A DNA stretch of 64,000 nt, taken from Palleronia rufa (lineage in GTDB: Bacteria; Pseudomonadota; Alphaproteobacteria; Rhodobacterales; Rhodobacteraceae). Shown here one piece after another: positions 50,683 to 62,560 of the stretch (position 1 is the stretch's first letter; every line of letters starts with the position of its first letter). The notes beneath the pieces are model-generated. The model searched no databases and was not told the origin of the DNA. It was given only the letters and a program-made list of their open reading frames with translations. Location of the stretch: NCBI RefSeq assembly GCF_000743715.1, contig NZ_JQEY01000001.1, forward strand, positions 183,406 through 247,405. Reading direction: 5' to 3'. Position numbers and translations under genes: made by a program.

Positions 50683-51807
50683 TCACGGCCCGATCAGCGA
50701 GAGGACATCGTCCGGACGCGACAGGATTCCGCCGCTGACGGGAAAGGGCACGCCGGTGGTTCCGGGCGCCGAGGTCGGCCAACCGCGCGCCACCCGGACC
50801 GCCAGATAGGCAAAGGCCTGGGCCTCCAGCATGTCTCCGTCCAGCCCGACGGCCTCAACGGGCGCCACGGGACAGCCGACCCGATCCGCGATCGAGGACA
50901 TCATGGTGGCGTTGTGCCGTCCGCCGCCGGTGACCAGCAGCCGGGCGGGGGCAACCGACCCATGGCGTAGACCCGCGGCCACCGATTGCGCCACGGCGGC
51001 GGTCAGCGTCGCGGCGGCATCCGCGTCGCTCAAGCCCGAAACCGCCTCTTCCAGCCAGATGAAGTCGTTCCTGTCCAGGGACTTGGGCGGAGGTTTGCGA
51101 AAATAGGCGTGGTCGGCCAACCGCTTCAGGATGGCGGCGTCGGGCGTGCCCTGCGCGGCAAGCGCGCCCCCCTCGTCGTGCACCAGCCCCAGCCGCGCCC
51201 GCATCATGTCGTTCAGCGGCGCGTTGGCCGGCCCCGTGTCGAAGGCCTGGCACGCCCCCGGCTCCGACGCACGCTCGATCGCCGGATCCACCAGCGTGAG
51301 GTTGCCGACGCCACCGAGGTTCAGCACCGCCACGGGCGCCGTCTCTCCCACATGGCGCATCAGCGCATGGTGGTAGAACGGCGCCAGCGGCGCGCCCTGC
51401 CCGCCCCGGTCCACGTCCGCGGATCGGAAGTCCCAGACCACGGCCACGTCCAGCCCGTGGGCCAGCCGCAGCCCGTCGCCGATCTGGCAGGTACCGCGAC
51501 CGCCCGGATCGTGGGCGGTGGTCTGCCCGTGAAATCCCACCAGATCGACACCCGAAAACCCCGCCAGTACATCCATGTGCGCCGTCTCGACCACCGACGC
51601 GGCCTCTTCCAGATCCTCCCACCGTCCCATCGCGGCCCGGAGCACTGCGCGCTCCGGCTCCGTGTAGGGCCGGTAGGCGGTCGCCCCGAATCCGAAGATC
51701 TCCGCCCCGTCGGTCAGCACCATCGCCGCGTCCACCCCGTCGAGCGAAGTGCCGGACATGGCCCCCAGGGCCCAGACGGGCCCCTGCTTCAGCGCATCCC
51801 GCAACAT
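50683..51807 (-). CDS. anmK: Anhydro-N-acetylmuramic acid kinase
   Basis: 374-aa cytoplasmic kinase of murein recycling that opens 1,6-anhydro-MurNAc and phosphorylates it to MurNAc-6-phosphate. The N-terminal phosphate-binding motif [16 protein letters not shown], the segment [22 protein letters not shown], and [12 protein letters not shown] are AnmK signatures. Length is normal. It is divergent from tyrS, with a 62-bp gap. Confidence 0.92.
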   Translation of the reverse strand: MLRDALKQGPVWALGAMSGTSLDGVDAAMVLTDGAEIFGFGATAYRPYTEPERAVLRAAMGRWEDLEEAASVVETAHMDVLAGFSGVDLVGFHGQTTAHDPGGRGTCQIGDGLRLAHGLDVAVVWDFRSADVDRGGQGAPLAPFYHHALMRHVGETAPVAVLNLGGVGNLTLVDPAIERASEPGACQAFDTGPANAPLNDMMRARLGLVHDEGGALAAQGTPDAAILKRLADHAYFRKPPPKSLDRNDFIWLEEAVSGLSDADAAATLTAAVAQSVAAGLRHGSVAPARLLVTGGGRHNATMMSSIADRVGCPVAPVEAVGLDGDMLEAQAFAYLAVRVARGWPTSAPGTTGVPFPVSGGILSRPDDVLSLIGP

Positions 51808-51869
51808 GACTTTCCTCTCTGCAACCGCCCCGGTATAGCACCCCTACCTGGAAAGTGGACGACACGCGC

Positions 51870-53123
51870 ATGACCTACCAGCCGAAATCCGACTTCCTGC
51901 AGGTCATGCACGAACGCGGTTTCGTCGCGGGGTGCACCGACCTCGAAGGGCTCGACGACCGGCTCCGCGCCGGCACCGTGCCGGCCTATATCGGCTACGA
52001 CGCCACCGCGCGGTCACTCCATGTGGGCCACCTGCTCAACATCATGATGCTGCGCTGGCTGCAGAAAACCGGCCACCGGCCGATCACGCTGATGGGCGGT
52101 GGCACGACCAAGGTGGGCGATCCGTCCTTCCGCTCGGACGAGCGGCCGCTGCTGGGTCCCGATCAGATCCAGGCCAATATCGACGGAATGCAGGGCGTCT
52201 TCGCCAAGTATCTCGACTACGAAGACGGCAACCGCTCCGCGCTGATGCTGAACAACGCAGAGTGGCTCGACGGTCTCAACTATCTGGAGTTCCTGCGCGA
52301 CATCGGGCGGCATTTCAGCGTCAACCGGATGCTCTCCTTCGAAAGCGTGAAGTCCCGGATCGACCGGGAACAGTCGCTGTCGTTCCTGGAATTCAACTAC
52401 ATGATCCTGCAGGCCTACGATTTCCTCGAACTCAACCGCCGCTACGGCTGCGTGCTGCAGATGGGCGGGTCGGATCAGTGGGGCAACATCGTGAACGGGA
52501 TCGACCTGACGCGCCGCGTCGCGGACACGGCGATCTTCGGGCTGACCACGCCGCTGCTGACCACTTCCGACGGGCGCAAGATGGGCAAGAGCCAGGGCGG
52601 TGCCGTCTGGCTCAACGCCGACATGCTCTCGCCCTACGGGTTCTGGCAGTTCTGGCGCAACACCACCGACGCCGACGTGGGCCGCTTCGCGTTGCTCTAC
52701 ACGGAGCTTCCCGTGGACGAATGTCACCGCCTCGGCGCGCTGCAGGGGTCCGAGATCAACGAGGCGAAGGCGATCCTTGCCAATGAGGTGACCGCGCTTT
52801 GCCACGGCCCCGATGCCGCGGCTGCGGCGCACGCCACAGCGCGCGAGGTGTTCGAGAAGGGCGGCGTGGGGGACGAGCTGCCGACGCTCTCCCTGCCGCG
52901 GTCGGAGGCCGCCAACGGCATCTCCGTCGTGCAGCTCATCGTGCGGGCCGGGCTCGCGAAGTCCGGCAAGGAAGCCAAGCGCCTGATCGCGGAAGGCGGC
53001 GCGCGCCTGGATGATGCCGCCGTGACCGACCCGGGGCAGATGGTCGACGCGGCCGCGCTGCCCGTGAAGTTGTCCGCGGGCCGCAAGCGCCACGCCCTCG
53101 TCACCCTGGAGGATCGTCCATGA
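51870..53123 (+). CDS. tyrS: Tyrosyl-tRNA synthetase
   Basis: 417-aa class Ic aminoacyl-tRNA synthetase. The HIGH motif appears as HVGH in [15 protein letters not shown], and the KMSKS motif as KMGKS in [14 protein letters not shown]-terminal S4-like RNA-binding domain ([23 protein letters not shown]) completes the protein. ATG 51870 is used; GTG 51855 would add five residues. The trpC start overlaps the stop by 4 bp. Confidence 0.95.
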   Translation: MTYQPKSDFLQVMHERGFVAGCTDLEGLDDRLRAGTVPAYIGYDATARSLHVGHLLNIMMLRWLQKTGHRPITLMGGGTTKVGDPSFRSDERPLLGPDQIQANIDGMQGVFAKYLDYEDGNRSALMLNNAEWLDGLNYLEFLRDIGRHFSVNRMLSFESVKSRIDREQSLSFLEFNYMILQAYDFLELNRRYGCVLQMGGSDQWGNIVNGIDLTRRVADTAIFGLTTPLLTTSDGRKMGKSQGGAVWLNADMLSPYGFWQFWRNTTDADVGRFALLYTELPVDECHRLGALQGSEINEAKAILANEVTALCHGPDAAAAAHATAREVFEKGGVGDELPTLSLPRSEAANGISVVQLIVRAGLAKSGKEAKRLIAEGGARLDDAAVTDPGQMVDAAALPVKLSAGRKRHALVTLEDRP

Positions 53124-53932
53124 CCACAGTGCTGGATCGCATAAAGGCCTACAAGCTCGACGAAATCGCGGCGCGCAAGTCCACCCGCCCGCAATCCGAG
53201 ATCGAGAGCGCGGCCCGTGCCGGCCCGAAGGTGCGCCGCTTCGGCGAGGCCTTGCAGAAAGCCAGCCGCGAAGGCTACGGCCTGATCGCGGAGGTCAAGA
53301 AAGCCAGCCCCTCCAAGGGGCTGATCCGCGATCCCTTCGATCCGGCGGCCATCGCCGAAGCCTATGAGACCGGCGGCGCCGCCTGCCTTTCGGTTCTGAC
53401 CGACGCGCCGTCGTTTCAGGGGCATGAGGACGATCTGCACGCGGCCCGGGCGGCCTGCGCCCTTCCGGTGCTGCGCAAGGATTTCCTGTTCGACCCTTGG
53501 CAGGTGGCCGAATCCCGCGCCATCGGCGCCGATTGCATCCTCATCATCATGGCGGCCGTGGACGACTCCGAGGCGCAAGAGCTTCACGACGCGGCCACGC
53601 ACTGGGGCATGGACGTGCTCATCGAAGTCCATGACGAGCCGGAACTGGACCGCGCGCAGCGGCTGTCCTCTCCGCTCATCGGCCTCAACAACCGCGATCT
53701 GCACAGTTTCGACACCTCTCTCGACGTGACGAAAAAGCTGGCGCGCCTCATCGATCCCGACCGCACCATCGTGTCGGAATCCGGTCTGTCGACGCCGGAG
53801 GATCTGGCCGATCTCGCCCGATACGGCGCCCGCTGTTTCCTGATCGGCGAGAGCCTGATGCGGCGGGACGACGTGGCCGAGGCGACGCGGGCGATCCTTG
53901 ACGATCCGTTCACCGCATCGGGGCGGATCTGA
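53120..53932 (+). CDS. trpC: Indole-3-glycerol phosphate synthase
   Basis: 270-aa TIM-barrel enzyme of tryptophan synthesis that closes the indole ring of CdRP. Conserved features are [16 protein letters not shown], with catalytic Lys and Ser-Pro-Ser, [37 protein letters not shown] and [12 protein letters not shown]. Coupled to tyrS (4-bp overlap) and to moaC (1-bp overlap), the order seen across Rhodobacteraceae. Confidence 0.95.
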   Translation: MTTVLDRIKAYKLDEIAARKSTRPQSEIESAARAGPKVRRFGEALQKASREGYGLIAEVKKASPSKGLIRDPFDPAAIAEAYETGGAACLSVLTDAPSFQGHEDDLHAARAACALPVLRKDFLFDPWQVAESRAIGADCILIIMAAVDDSEAQELHDAATHWGMDVLIEVHDEPELDRAQRLSSPLIGLNNRDLHSFDTSLDVTKKLARLIDPDRTIVSESGLSTPEDLADLARYGARCFLIGESLMRRDDVAEATRAILDDPFTASGRI

Positions 53933-54408
53933 TGGCGCTCACCCACTTCGACGCCTCCGGCAACGCGCATATGGTCGATGTATCGGGCAAGCCCGTCACG
54001 GCGCGGGAGGCGCGCGCCGAAGGCTGGGTGAAGATGTCGCCGGAAACCCTTGTTATCATTACACAGGGCCGGGCCAAAAAGGGCGATGTCGCCGGTGTCG
54101 CGCGGCTGGCGGGGATCATGGGCGCCAAGCGCACGTCCGATCTGATCCCGCTCTGCCATCCCCTGCCGATCACCCGGGTCGCGGTCGACGTGACCGCCGA
54201 CGAGGACCTGCCGGGACTGCGCGTGACGGCCACCGTGAAGACCGCCGGCCAGACGGGCGTGGAGATGGAGGCGCTGACGGCCGTGACCACCGCATGCCTG
54301 ACCGTCTACGACATGGTCAAGGCGGCACAGAAAGACATGGAGATCGGCGGCATCCGCCTGCTCTACAAGGACGGCGGCGCTTCGGGGCGGTTCGAGGCCG
54401 CTCCGTGA
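53932..54408 (+). CDS. moaC: Cyclic pyranopterin monophosphate synthase MoaC
   Basis: 158-aa enzyme that forms cPMP from the MoaA product in molybdenum-cofactor synthesis. Conserved motifs are [30 protein letters not shown] and the late region [23 protein letters not shown] overlaps the last base of the trpC stop, and moeA begins within its own stop. The SoxC enzyme in this window needs the cofactor. Confidence 0.95.
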   Translation: MALTHFDASGNAHMVDVSGKPVTAREARAEGWVKMSPETLVIITQGRAKKGDVAGVARLAGIMGAKRTSDLIPLCHPLPITRVAVDVTADEDLPGLRVTATVKTAGQTGVEMEALTAVTTACLTVYDMVKAAQKDMEIGGIRLLYKDGGASGRFEAAP

Positions 54409-55574
54409 TATCGGTCGATGAGGCGCTGGAGCATGTCTTCGCGCTGGTCCGCCCGCTGGGCGCCACCTGCGTGCCCCTGCGGGAGGCGGCGGGCCGCATC
54501 CTGACCGAACCCGTCGTCGCCCGCCGGTCGCAGCCACCCTTCGCGGCCTCCTCCATGGACGGTTATGCGGTTGCGGGCGACCCGCCGCCAGGTGCCGCAT
54601 TCAGCGTCATCGGCGAAAGTGCTGCGGGGCACGGATTCCGCGGCGCGGTCGGACGGGGTGAGGCCGTGCGCATCTTCACCGGTGCGCCGGTCCCCGCCGG
54701 CGCGACCCGCGTCCTGATCCAGGAGGATGTCGACCGCGACGGTGACCGGATCACGCTGCGGGACGGTGCCGACGACCAGCCCCATATCCGCGCCGCCGGC
54801 ACGGATTTCGCGCAAGGCGATGCCGTCGCCCCCGCCGGGCGGCTGCGTCCGGTGGACATCGCCCTTCTGGCGGCCATGGGCCATGCGGAACTGCCTGTCC
54901 GGCGCCGACCGGAAGTCGCGCTCATCGCGACCGGCGACGAACTGGTCATGCCGGGCGACACGCCGGGCCCGGACCAGATCGTGGCATCGAACAATTTCGG
55001 CCTGGCCGCGATGATCGAGGCCGCCGGCGCCCGTGCCCGCGTCCTGCCGATCGCCCGGGATACGGAGGCGTCGCTGTCCCTCGCGCTCGACCTGGCGCGG
55101 GGCGCGGATCTGATCGTGACCATCGGCGGCGCGTCGGTGGGGGACCACGATCTGGTCGCCGCGGTGGCCGAGGCACGCGGCATGGAGCGGTCTTTCTACA
55201 AGGTTGCCATGCGCCCGGGCAAGCCCCTCATGGCCGGCCGCCTGACTGGAACGCCCCTGATCGGCCTTCCCGGAAATCCCGTGTCTTCCATGGTTTGCGG
55301 ATTGGTCTTCATCCTTCCGGCGGTGCGCGTGATGCAGGGCCTCCCCCCGGAGCCCGCGCCGCGGACCACCGCCCGCCTGGCCGCGCCGTTGTCCGCAAAC
55401 GGCCCCCGGGAACACTACATGCGCGCCCGCAGCTCCGCCGACGGGCTGTCGGCGTTCGACAGTCAGGACAGCGCCCGGCTGGGCATTCTGGCGGCCGCAG
55501 ACGCGTTGATCGTCCGGCCCCCGCACGACCCCGCGAGGAATCCAGGCGACACCGTGACGTGCATCGCGCTGTAA
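54405..55574 (+). CDS. moeA: Molybdopterin molybdenumtransferase MoeA
   Basis: 389-aa enzyme that inserts molybdate into adenylylated molybdopterin. Features in order: [13 protein letters not shown] near residue 46, [21 protein letters not shown], the central [34 protein letters not shown], and [32 protein letters not shown] 54405 overlaps the moaC stop by 4 bp. It is followed by lexA, which has its own promoter. Confidence 0.94.
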   Translation: MISVDEALEHVFALVRPLGATCVPLREAAGRILTEPVVARRSQPPFAASSMDGYAVAGDPPPGAAFSVIGESAAGHGFRGAVGRGEAVRIFTGAPVPAGATRVLIQEDVDRDGDRITLRDGADDQPHIRAAGTDFAQGDAVAPAGRLRPVDIALLAAMGHAELPVRRRPEVALIATGDELVMPGDTPGPDQIVASNNFGLAAMIEAAGARARVLPIARDTEASLSLALDLARGADLIVTIGGASVGDHDLVAAVAEARGMERSFYKVAMRPGKPLMAGRLTGTPLIGLPGNPVSSMVCGLVFILPAVRVMQGLPPEPAPRTTARLAAPLSANGPREHYMRARSSADGLSAFDSQDSARLGILAAADALIVRPPHDPARNPGDTVTCIAL

Positions 55575-55594
55575 TTCCCTGCCTTTGAGACGTA

Positions 55595-55623
55595 TTGACA
55601 CGGAACGGGAACGCTCTTAGAAC
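55595..55623 (+). promoter_or_regulatory. lexA promoter with LexA (SOS) box
   Basis: TTGACA (55595-55600) and TAGAAC (55618-55623) form a promoter with a 17-bp spacer. GAACGCTCTTAGAAC at 55609-55623 is an exact GAAC-N7-GAAC site, the same class of box as upstream of imuA. It covers the -10, so LexA would repress its own gene. An extra GAAC at 55603-55606 adds a possible half-site. Confidence 0.92.
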
Positions 55624-55655
55624 ATAAGCGAAACGTGCCGGAAGGATGCCGCCCG

Positions 55656-56351
55656 ATGCTGACCCGCAAGCAACTGGAACTGCTGGCTTTCATCAACAAG
55701 CGATTGCAGAGGGACGGTGTGCCGCCCTCTTTCGACGAGATGAAGGACGCGCTCGACCTGCGGTCGAAATCCGGGATCCACCGCCTCATCACGGCCCTGG
55801 AAGAGCGGGGCTTTATCCGTCGCCTCGCCCACCGGGCCCGGGCCATAGAGATTGTCAAGCTGCCGGAGTCGCTGGAACAGCAGCCCCGGGGCTTCGCGCC
55901 CCGCGTGATCGAAGGCGACCGCCCGGACGCCCCGCCGCCGCGCGACGCCCTGTCGGTGGAGCTTTTGTCGGTAGAGATCCCCGTCATGGGCCGCATCGCC
56001 GCCGGCGTCCCGATCGAGGCGATCTCGGAGGTGTCGCACAACGTCGCGGTGCCCGGCCACATGCTGTCCGGCCAAGGCAATCACTACGCGCTGGAGGTCA
56101 AGGGCGATTCGATGATCGACGCCGGGATCAACGACGGCGACGTGGTGGTGATCCGCGAGATCTCGACCGCCGACAACGGCGACATCGTGGTGGCCCTGGT
56201 CGAAGGCCAGGAGGCGACGCTCAAGCGGTTCCGCCGCCAGGGCTCTTCCATCGCGCTGGAGGCCGCGAACCCGGCCTATGAGACGCGCGTGTTCCGCGAC
56301 GACCAGGTAAAGGTCCAGGGCCGGCTGGTCGGGCTGATCCGCACCTACTGA
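55656..56351 (+). CDS. lexA: SOS repressor LexA
   Basis: 231-aa repressor with an N-terminal winged helix ([33 protein letters not shown]) and a C-terminal S24 peptidase domain. The self-cleavage site is Ala116-Gly117 in RIAAGVPI. The catalytic dyad is Ser152 in [13 protein letters not shown] and Lys190 in [11 protein letters not shown] 55656 fits the usual start. Its 3' end overlaps convergent comEC by 7 bp. It should control itself and the imu cassette. Confidence 0.96.
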   Translation: MLTRKQLELLAFINKRLQRDGVPPSFDEMKDALDLRSKSGIHRLITALEERGFIRRLAHRARAIEIVKLPESLEQQPRGFAPRVIEGDRPDAPPPRDALSVELLSVEIPVMGRIAAGVPIEAISEVSHNVAVPGHMLSGQGNHYALEVKGDSMIDAGINDGDVVVIREISTADNGDIVVALVEGQEATLKRFRRQGSSIALEAANPAYETRVFRDDQVKVQGRLVGLIRTY

Positions 56352-58408
56352 TCGGCGCGGGCGATGCGGCGATCCCGCTGCCGGTCCGCCCCGTTCCACG
56401 GCCGCAGTCCCGCGCGCTCGCGCGCGGTCACGATCCGTAGCCCCTCGCCGCCGGCATAGATCGCCACGGACCCGGTCTTTTCCAGCGTGCGCGGATCCAG
56501 CATCAGACAGTCGCCCGGTTGCGGGACAGGCTGGCTGGACACCACCACATTGCCGGACGTGCATAGCGCCTGCGCGCGCTCTATCCCGCCCCGGCCGTAG
56601 ACATGCCACAGGACCGTGCCGCCCAGGTCGGTCCGGGCCTGGCCGGTGGCCTGGTCCCATCCGGGCCGCTCCGCAGCGGCCGGCTGGTCGGTGGGATCAC
56701 CGTCGTTTTCCAGCCAGACCCGCGCGGCGAACCCGGCCCCCCTGGGTTTGGACAACGCCCGCCCCTCCGGACCCATGATGCCGACCAGAGCGGCCGACGG
56801 GGCCACCAACACGGTCGGACGCTCGACCGCCGACCACATGGCAAAGGCCGCCAGCACCGGCGCCGCCCCGATCCAGCGGACGCGGCCATGCCACAGGATC
56901 AACCAGAGCGCCCCCAGCGCCAGCAGCGCAAGGGTGAAGGGCGGCGGGCTGGGCACCGGCACCGTGGCGCCGTCCAGCGCCGCCACCCGGGTCGCGACCA
57001 GCAGGATCCAGCGGATGCCGGGCTCCATAAGCGCCAGGCCGATCCAGGCCAGCCCCAGCGGCGCCAGCACCGCCGCAAGCAACGCCGCCGGCATGATGGT
57101 GAGTCCCATGACGGGGACCGAGACCAGGTTCGCCACCAGACCGTAGGGTGAGAGCTGGTTGAACTGCGCCGCACCCACCGGGGCGGTTGCCGCCCCGGCC
57201 ACCGCCGACGAGACGAAGAGCGCGAAGGCCCATGTCAGCACCGCGCCCCGCGGCCCGGTTCCCCGATCGCGGATGAATCGGAACGCGACCACCAGCGCCG
57301 TGGTCGCGGCAAAGGACATCTGGAAACCCGGCCCCGTCAGTGCGTCGGGCCGCAGGACCAGCACGATCAGCGCTGCGATGGCCACGGCCCGCAGGGTCAT
57401 GGCCCGCCGCCCGACCAGCACCGCCACCAGCATCACCGCCGCCATGATGAAGGCCCGCTGGGTGGCGACGTTGCCGCCCGACAGCGCCAGATAGGCCGCC
57501 CCCGCGGCCAGCGCGCCCATCGCCGCGATGGATTTCGCCGGCCATCCGACGGAGGCCGGAAAGAGCGCCAGGATCACGCGCAGCGCACCGAACACAAGCC
57601 CCGTGAGCAGGCCCATATGCAGGCCCGAGATGGCCAGCAGATGCGCCAGATTCGACGCCCTGAGCGCGTCGAGCGTCGCAGTCTCGATGCTGGACCGGTC
57701 GCCCGTGGTGATCGCCGCGGCGAAGGCGCCAGCGTCGCCCGGCAGCGCCGCGACGATGGCCGCGGTCATGTGCGCGCGGAGCCGTGCCACCGGCAGGCCG
57801 CGACCGGAAGGCTCGAGCAACAGCGCGGGTGTGCGCGCATAGCCCACCGCGCCAAGCCCCTCGAACCAGGCCATGCGCTGGAAGTCGAAGCCGCCCGGCT
57901 CGACGGGCCCCTCGGGGCCGGAAAGATGCGCGGTGACGATCACCACGTTCCCGGGCGCCGGGCTCAGCCAGCGCTGATCGCCGTGGAGAGAGATGCGCAC
58001 CCGGCGTGGCGTCCGGTCGGGCGGCGTGCGCTCAAGAACCACGCGGTCGAGCGTCATGCGCGGCTTGTCGGAGCCGGAGCGATCGACCTCGACCACCCGC
58101 CCTTCGACCGCGCCGTAGTAGCGGAAGTCCAGCACCGGCCCGGCGACCAGGGCGCTGCGAACGCCCGCCAGCCCCAGCCCTGCGCCGACGAGCATTACCG
58201 CCACCAGAAGCGGCCAGCGCCAGAACCCGGCGGCCATGGCCGCCCCGCCCGCCGCCAGCGCCGTCGCAAGGACCGCCCAGGCCGTCGGGTCCGGCTCAAC
58301 CGGCAGGGCGAAATAGAGGCCGATGCCCACGGCGAGGCAGACCGGCGACCACAGGAACAGCCCCCCGCGCTGGGTATCGAACCATGCCGCCACGCGCGCC
58401 CGCACCAC
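56345..58408 (-). CDS. comEC: ComEC/Rec2 DNA-uptake channel protein
   Basis: 687-aa inner-membrane protein for transport of single-stranded DNA during natural transformation. An N-terminal OB-like domain ([16 protein letters not shown] region) is followed by the competence core with [37 protein letters not shown] and many helices. The C-terminal MBL-like domain is short, about 100 residues, with no intact HxHxDH, so nuclease activity in this part is doubtful. GTG start. Divergent from gltX, 62 bp apart. Confidence 0.88.
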   Translation of the reverse strand: MVRARVAAWFDTQRGGLFLWSPVCLAVGIGLYFALPVEPDPTAWAVLATALAAGGAAMAAGFWRWPLLVAVMLVGAGLGLAGVRSALVAGPVLDFRYYGAVEGRVVEVDRSGSDKPRMTLDRVVLERTPPDRTPRRVRISLHGDQRWLSPAPGNVVIVTAHLSGPEGPVEPGGFDFQRMAWFEGLGAVGYARTPALLLEPSGRGLPVARLRAHMTAAIVAALPGDAGAFAAAITTGDRSSIETATLDALRASNLAHLLAISGLHMGLLTGLVFGALRVILALFPASVGWPAKSIAAMGALAAGAAYLALSGGNVATQRAFIMAAVMLVAVLVGRRAMTLRAVAIAALIVLVLRPDALTGPGFQMSFAATTALVVAFRFIRDRGTGPRGAVLTWAFALFVSSAVAGAATAPVGAAQFNQLSPYGLVANLVSVPVMGLTIMPAALLAAVLAPLGLAWIGLALMEPGIRWILLVATRVAALDGATVPVPSPPPFTLALLALGALWLILWHGRVRWIGAAPVLAAFAMWSAVERPTVLVAPSAALVGIMGPEGRALSKPRGAGFAARVWLENDGDPTDQPAAAERPGWDQATGQARTDLGGTVLWHVYGRGGIERAQALCTSGNVVVSSQPVPQPGDCLMLDPRTLEKTGSVAIYAGGEGLRIVTARERAGLRPWNGADRQRDRRIARADQ

Positions 58409-58470
58409 CCTTGTCCTCTCCAGACCGATTGACTACACCCCGGGCAACGATCCTCCGAGTTGGTTATTCT

Positions 58471-59925
58471 ATGGTTAACGCCGCCGCATCCGATGGGCAG
58501 ACACCGCCTGTCGTCACGCGATTCGCGCCGTCCCCCACCGGGTTTCTCCATATCGGCAGCGCGCGCACCGCGCTTTTCAACTGGCTCTACGCCCGCGGAC
58601 GCGGCGGGCGGTTCCTGCTGCGGATCGAAGACACGGATTTGGCGCGATCGACGCCGGAGGCGACGGAGGCGATCCTGTCGGGGCTGACCTGGCTGGGACT
58701 CGACTGGGACGGCGAGGCGGTCAGCCAGGCCGACCGCGCGCCGCGGCACGCAGAGATCGCCCGGCAGATGGTCGAGAGCGGCACGGCCTACAAGTGCTTC
58801 GCCACCCGAGAGGAGATCGAGGCCGCGCGAGAGGCCGCACGGGCCCAGGGCCGCTCGACCCTCTTCCGCTCACCCTGGCGCGACGCGGACCCCGCCAGCC
58901 ATCCCGACGCCCCCTACGCCATCAGGGTCCGCGCACCGCTGGAGGGCGAGACGGTGATCGAGGACACCGTCCAGGGCCGCGTGTCGATTCGCAACGATCA
59001 GCTCGACGACATGATCGTGCTGCGCTCGGACGGGACGCCCACCTACATGCTGGCGGTGGTGGTGGACGATCACGACATGGGCGTGACCCATGTGATCCGG
59101 GGCGACGACCACCTGAACAACGCCGCCCGGCAGGGACTCATCTATGCGGCCATGGGATGGGATCAGCCGGCGATGGCCCATATCCCGCTGATCCACGGCG
59201 AGGACGGCAAGAAGCTGAGCAAGCGCCACGGCGCCCTGGGGGTCGCGGAATACGTCGCAATGGGCTACCCCGCCGCGGCGATGCGCAACTATCTGGCGCG
59301 GCTGGGCTGGAGCCACGGCGACGATGAGGTCTTCTCGACCGGTCAGGCGCTGGAGTGGTTCGACACGGACGGCATCGGCAAGTCCCCCGCGCGGCTGGAC
59401 TTCAAAAAGCTCGATCACGTCTCCGGCCAGCATATCGCATCCATGGAAACGGACGACCTGCTGGACGCCATCGACGCCTGGCGCGACGCAGCGGACCTGG
59501 CGCCCCTGACCCGTGCCGAACGGGACGCGCTGGCCCCTGCCCTGCCGCTGGTGCGCAGCGGTGCGCGGCGGCTGCCGGACCTGCTGGACAGGGCCCATTT
59601 CGCCATGGTGTCCCGACCGGTAGAGGTCGACCCGAAGGCCGCCAAGGCGCTCGACCCGGCAGCGATGGACCTTCTGGCCGATTTGACGCCGCAGTTGCGA
59701 AATGCTAGCTGGGAACGGGACACGCTCGAGAGCGTGGCAGGCGCCATCGCCGCGTCGCGCGGCATCGGCCTCGGAAAGATCGCAGGGCCCATGCGCGCCG
59801 CGCTTGCCGGGCGGACCGCCACACCCAGCGTCTTCGACATGATGATGGTTCTGGGACGGAACGAAACGCTTGCCCGGATCGACGACGCCATGAAGACCGG
59901 ACCCCTCCGGCCGGGCGCGGCATGA
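58471..59925 (+). CDS. gltX: Glutamyl-tRNA synthetase
   Basis: 484-aa class Ib aminoacyl-tRNA synthetase. HIGH motif in [15 protein letters not shown] near residue 30; KMSKS motif as KLSKRHG in [14 protein letters not shown]. The C-terminal anticodon-binding part is normal. The ATG at 58471 follows a long upstream open stretch, but the conserved sequence begins only after it. gltA follows 55 bp downstream. A second gltX-like copy is common in alphaproteobacteria and cannot be excluded elsewhere. Confidence 0.94.
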   Translation: MVNAAASDGQTPPVVTRFAPSPTGFLHIGSARTALFNWLYARGRGGRFLLRIEDTDLARSTPEATEAILSGLTWLGLDWDGEAVSQADRAPRHAEIARQMVESGTAYKCFATREEIEAAREAARAQGRSTLFRSPWRDADPASHPDAPYAIRVRAPLEGETVIEDTVQGRVSIRNDQLDDMIVLRSDGTPTYMLAVVVDDHDMGVTHVIRGDDHLNNAARQGLIYAAMGWDQPAMAHIPLIHGEDGKKLSKRHGALGVAEYVAMGYPAAAMRNYLARLGWSHGDDEVFSTGQALEWFDTDGIGKSPARLDFKKLDHVSGQHIASMETDDLLDAIDAWRDAADLAPLTRAERDALAPALPLVRSGARRLPDLLDRAHFAMVSRPVEVDPKAAKALDPAAMDLLADLTPQLRNASWERDTLESVAGAIAASRGIGLGKIAGPMRAALAGRTATPSVFDMMMVLGRNETLARIDDAMKTGPLRPGAA

Positions 59926-59980
59926 ACAGATCACGGACGGTCAGGGACCGCCCGTCCAACGCAGGAAGGGATCTCGCCTT

Positions 59981-61276
59981 ATGGCCGATGACAAGAAGAC
60001 AGCCAGACTGAGCGTCCACGGGCAGGAATTCGACCTTCCGATCCACTCGCCCACCAACGGGCCGGACGTGATCGACATCCGCAAGCTCTATGCCCAGGCG
60101 GGGGTTTTCACCTACGACCCGGGCTATACCTCGACCGCCTCATGCGACAGCACCATCACCTTCATCGACGGCGACAAGGGCGAATTGCTGCACCGCGGCT
60201 ATCCGATCGACCAGCTGGCCTCCAAATCGCATTTCCTGGAGGTCTGCTACCTGCTTCTCTACGGTGAACTGCCGACCGCCGATCAGCTGGAGGATTTCGA
60301 GCACCGCGTCACCAACCACACCATGTTGCACGAGCAGATGGTGTATTTCTTCCGCGGGTTCCGCCGCGACGCGCATCCCATGGCGATCATGGTCGGCGTG
60401 GTCGGCGCGATGTCGGCCTTCTACCACGACTCCACCGACATCTCCGATCCCTGGCAGCGCGAGGTCGCCACGATCCGCCTGATCGCCAAGATGCCGACCA
60501 TCGCCGCCTGGGCCTACAAGTACCATATCGGACAGCCGTTCGTGTATCCGCGCAACGATCTGGACTATGCGTCGAACTTCCTGCGGATGTGCTTTTCCGT
60601 TCCGGCGGAGGATTACGTGGTTAACCCGATCCTGAGCCGCGCCATGGACCGGATCTTCACCCTCCACGCCGACCATGAGCAGAACGCGTCCACATCCACG
60701 GTGCGGCTGGCGTCATCCTCCGGCGCCAACCCGTTTGCCTGTATCGCCGCCGGCATCGCCTGCCTCTGGGGTCCAGCCCATGGCGGCGCCAACCAGGCGT
60801 GCCTCGAAATGCTGCGCGAGATCGGAACGCCGGACCAGATCCCGAAGTATATCGAGCGCGCCAAGGACAAGAACGACTCGTTCCGTCTGATGGGATTCGG
60901 GCACCGCGTCTACAAGAACCACGATCCCCGCGCGACGGTGATGAAGCAGTCGGCGGACGAGGTTCTAGACCTTCTGGGGATCGAGGACAATCCGACGCTC
61001 CAGACCGCCAAGGAACTGGAGCGGGTGGCACTGGAGGACGACTACTTCAAGGACAAGAAGCTGTTCCCGAACGTCGATTTCTATTCCGGCATCATCCTCG
61101 ACGCGATGGGTTTCCCGCAGTCCATGTTCACGCCGATCTTCGCCGTGGCGCGTACCGTGGGTTGGATCAGCCAGTGGAAAGAGCAGATCAGCGATCCCCA
61201 GCACAAGATCGGCCGTCCGCGGCAGCTCTATCTGGGGGAAACGGCCCGCGACTACGTGGACGTGGAAAAGCGCTGA
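59981..61276 (+). CDS. gltA: Citrate synthase
   Basis: 431-aa type II citrate synthase of the TCA cycle. Active-site regions are visible: [17 protein letters not shown] (catalytic His), [18 protein letters not shown] (His), and [16 protein letters not shown] (Asp). The N-terminal domain begins after AGGAAGGGATC at ATG 59981. Its transcript ends at a strong hairpin. Methanethiol- and DMSP-derived carbon would eventually pass through this step. Confidence 0.96.
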   Translation: MADDKKTARLSVHGQEFDLPIHSPTNGPDVIDIRKLYAQAGVFTYDPGYTSTASCDSTITFIDGDKGELLHRGYPIDQLASKSHFLEVCYLLLYGELPTADQLEDFEHRVTNHTMLHEQMVYFFRGFRRDAHPMAIMVGVVGAMSAFYHDSTDISDPWQREVATIRLIAKMPTIAAWAYKYHIGQPFVYPRNDLDYASNFLRMCFSVPAEDYVVNPILSRAMDRIFTLHADHEQNASTSTVRLASSSGANPFACIAAGIACLWGPAHGGANQACLEMLREIGTPDQIPKYIERAKDKNDSFRLMGFGHRVYKNHDPRATVMKQSADEVLDLLGIEDNPTLQTAKELERVALEDDYFKDKKLFPNVDFYSGIILDAMGFPQSMFTPIFAVARTVGWISQWKEQISDPQHKIGRPRQLYLGETARDYVDVEKR

Positions 61277-61296
61277 CCGCGCGCGGCGCTCTGGGA

Positions 61297-61328
61297 AACG
61301 GTCCGCCGGGATGGCGGGCCGTTTTGCG
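61297..61328 (+). terminator. Terminator after gltA
   Basis: AACGGTCCGCC (61297-61307) and GGCGGGCCGTT (61313-61323) form an 11-bp stem with one G-T pair and a 5-nt loop, followed by TTGCGTTT. It lies 20 bp past the gltA stop and just before the convergent alkene reductase gene. Confidence 0.8.
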
Positions 61329-61346
61329 TTTCAGGGGTGTGCCCGT

Positions 61347-62447
61347 TCAGACCGGCTCGATCGCCTTGAGGAACGGATAGTCGATATACCCCGTCTCGTC
61401 GCCACCGTAGAACGTGTCCTGGTCCTGCAGATTCAGTTCGGCGCCCGTGCGGAAACGTTCTGGCAGGTCGGGGTTGGCGATGAACGGCCGTCCGAAGGTC
61501 GCGGCCTGGGCGTGGCCGCTGGCGATCACCCTGGACGCCGTTTCCGCGTCCAGCGACCCGTTGGCGATGTAGAACCCGTCATAGAGCTTGCGCAGGCGCA
61601 TCAGCACGTCGCGCTCTTCCGACTTCGTCTCAGTGCCGTAGAAGCTTTCGACCACGTGGAGATAGGCCAGCTTCTCATCAGACAGCATCTTGTAGATCGC
61701 GCCGAAATGGCCCTCGGGATCGCTATCGCCCATGTCGTTGGCCTGTCCCAGCGGCGACAGACGGATGCCCACGCGGTCGCGCTCCCAGACGCTTGTCACG
61801 GCATCCAGCACCTCGCGCAGGAAACGCATCCGGTTCTCGATCGAGCCGCCATAGGCATCGTCGCGGCGGTTGGTGCTGTCCTGCAGGAACTGGTCGATCA
61901 GATAGCCGTTCGCGGCATGGACCTCGACCCCGTCGAACCCCGCGTCCTTGGCGTTCCTCGCGCCGGTGCGGTAGGCCTCGACGACCTCGCCGATTTCCTC
62001 GACGGTCATGGCGTGGGGTTCCGAGCAGTCCTCGAACCCGTTGGCGGTGAAGGTCTTTTGGTCCGCGCGGATGGCCGATGGCGCCTGCGGCGTCGCTCCG
62101 TCGGGCAACAGGGACACATGGCTGATGCGGCCCACATGCCAAAGCTGGAGATAGATCCGCCCGCCCTCGGCGTGGACGGCATCGGTGATCTCCTTCCACG
62201 CCGCGACATGGGACGGATCGTGGATCCCGGGCGTGCCGACGTAGCCCTTCCCATAGGGCGTGACCTGGGTCGCCTCCGTCACGATCATGCCCGCGCTCGC
62301 CCGCTGGGCGTAGTAGGTCTGTGCGACCTCCCACGGCGTGCCGTCGGGATGCGCCCGGTTTCGGGTCAGCGGCGCCATCAGCACCCGGTTGGGCAGCTCA
62401 ACCGCCCCCATCGTCACCGGGGAAAACAAGATGTCGGTATCGGTCAT
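61347..62447 (-). CDS. Old Yellow Enzyme family alkene reductase (NemA-like)
   Basis: 366-aa FMN-dependent NAD(P)H oxidoreductase reducing activated C=C bonds or nitro groups. Family features: LFSPVTMGAVELPNRVLMAPLTRNRA at the N-terminus, IYLQLWHVGRISH, GVEVHAANGYLIDQFLQDSTN with the catalytic His-x-x-Asn and Tyr, DAYGGSIENRMRFL, and AATFGRPFIANPDLPERF. Length matches N-ethylmaleimide reductase. Divergent from the transglutaminase-like gene; physiological substrate unknown. Confidence 0.9.
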   Translation of the reverse strand: MTDTDILFSPVTMGAVELPNRVLMAPLTRNRAHPDGTPWEVAQTYYAQRASAGMIVTEATQVTPYGKGYVGTPGIHDPSHVAAWKEITDAVHAEGGRIYLQLWHVGRISHVSLLPDGATPQAPSAIRADQKTFTANGFEDCSEPHAMTVEEIGEVVEAYRTGARNAKDAGFDGVEVHAANGYLIDQFLQDSTNRRDDAYGGSIENRMRFLREVLDAVTSVWERDRVGIRLSPLGQANDMGDSDPEGHFGAIYKMLSDEKLAYLHVVESFYGTETKSEERDVLMRLRKLYDGFYIANGSLDAETASRVIASGHAQAATFGRPFIANPDLPERFRTGAELNLQDQDTFYGGDETGYIDYPFLKAIEPV

Positions 62448-62560
62448 GGATGACTCCTTTGGTCTGTCATGCGATGAACCAATGGTGCAGCTTCGCGTTC
62501 CTCACCCATGACCTGCGGCCGCGCACAGCGTCCGTGCATCCCCAAACCGAAAGCGTCCCC

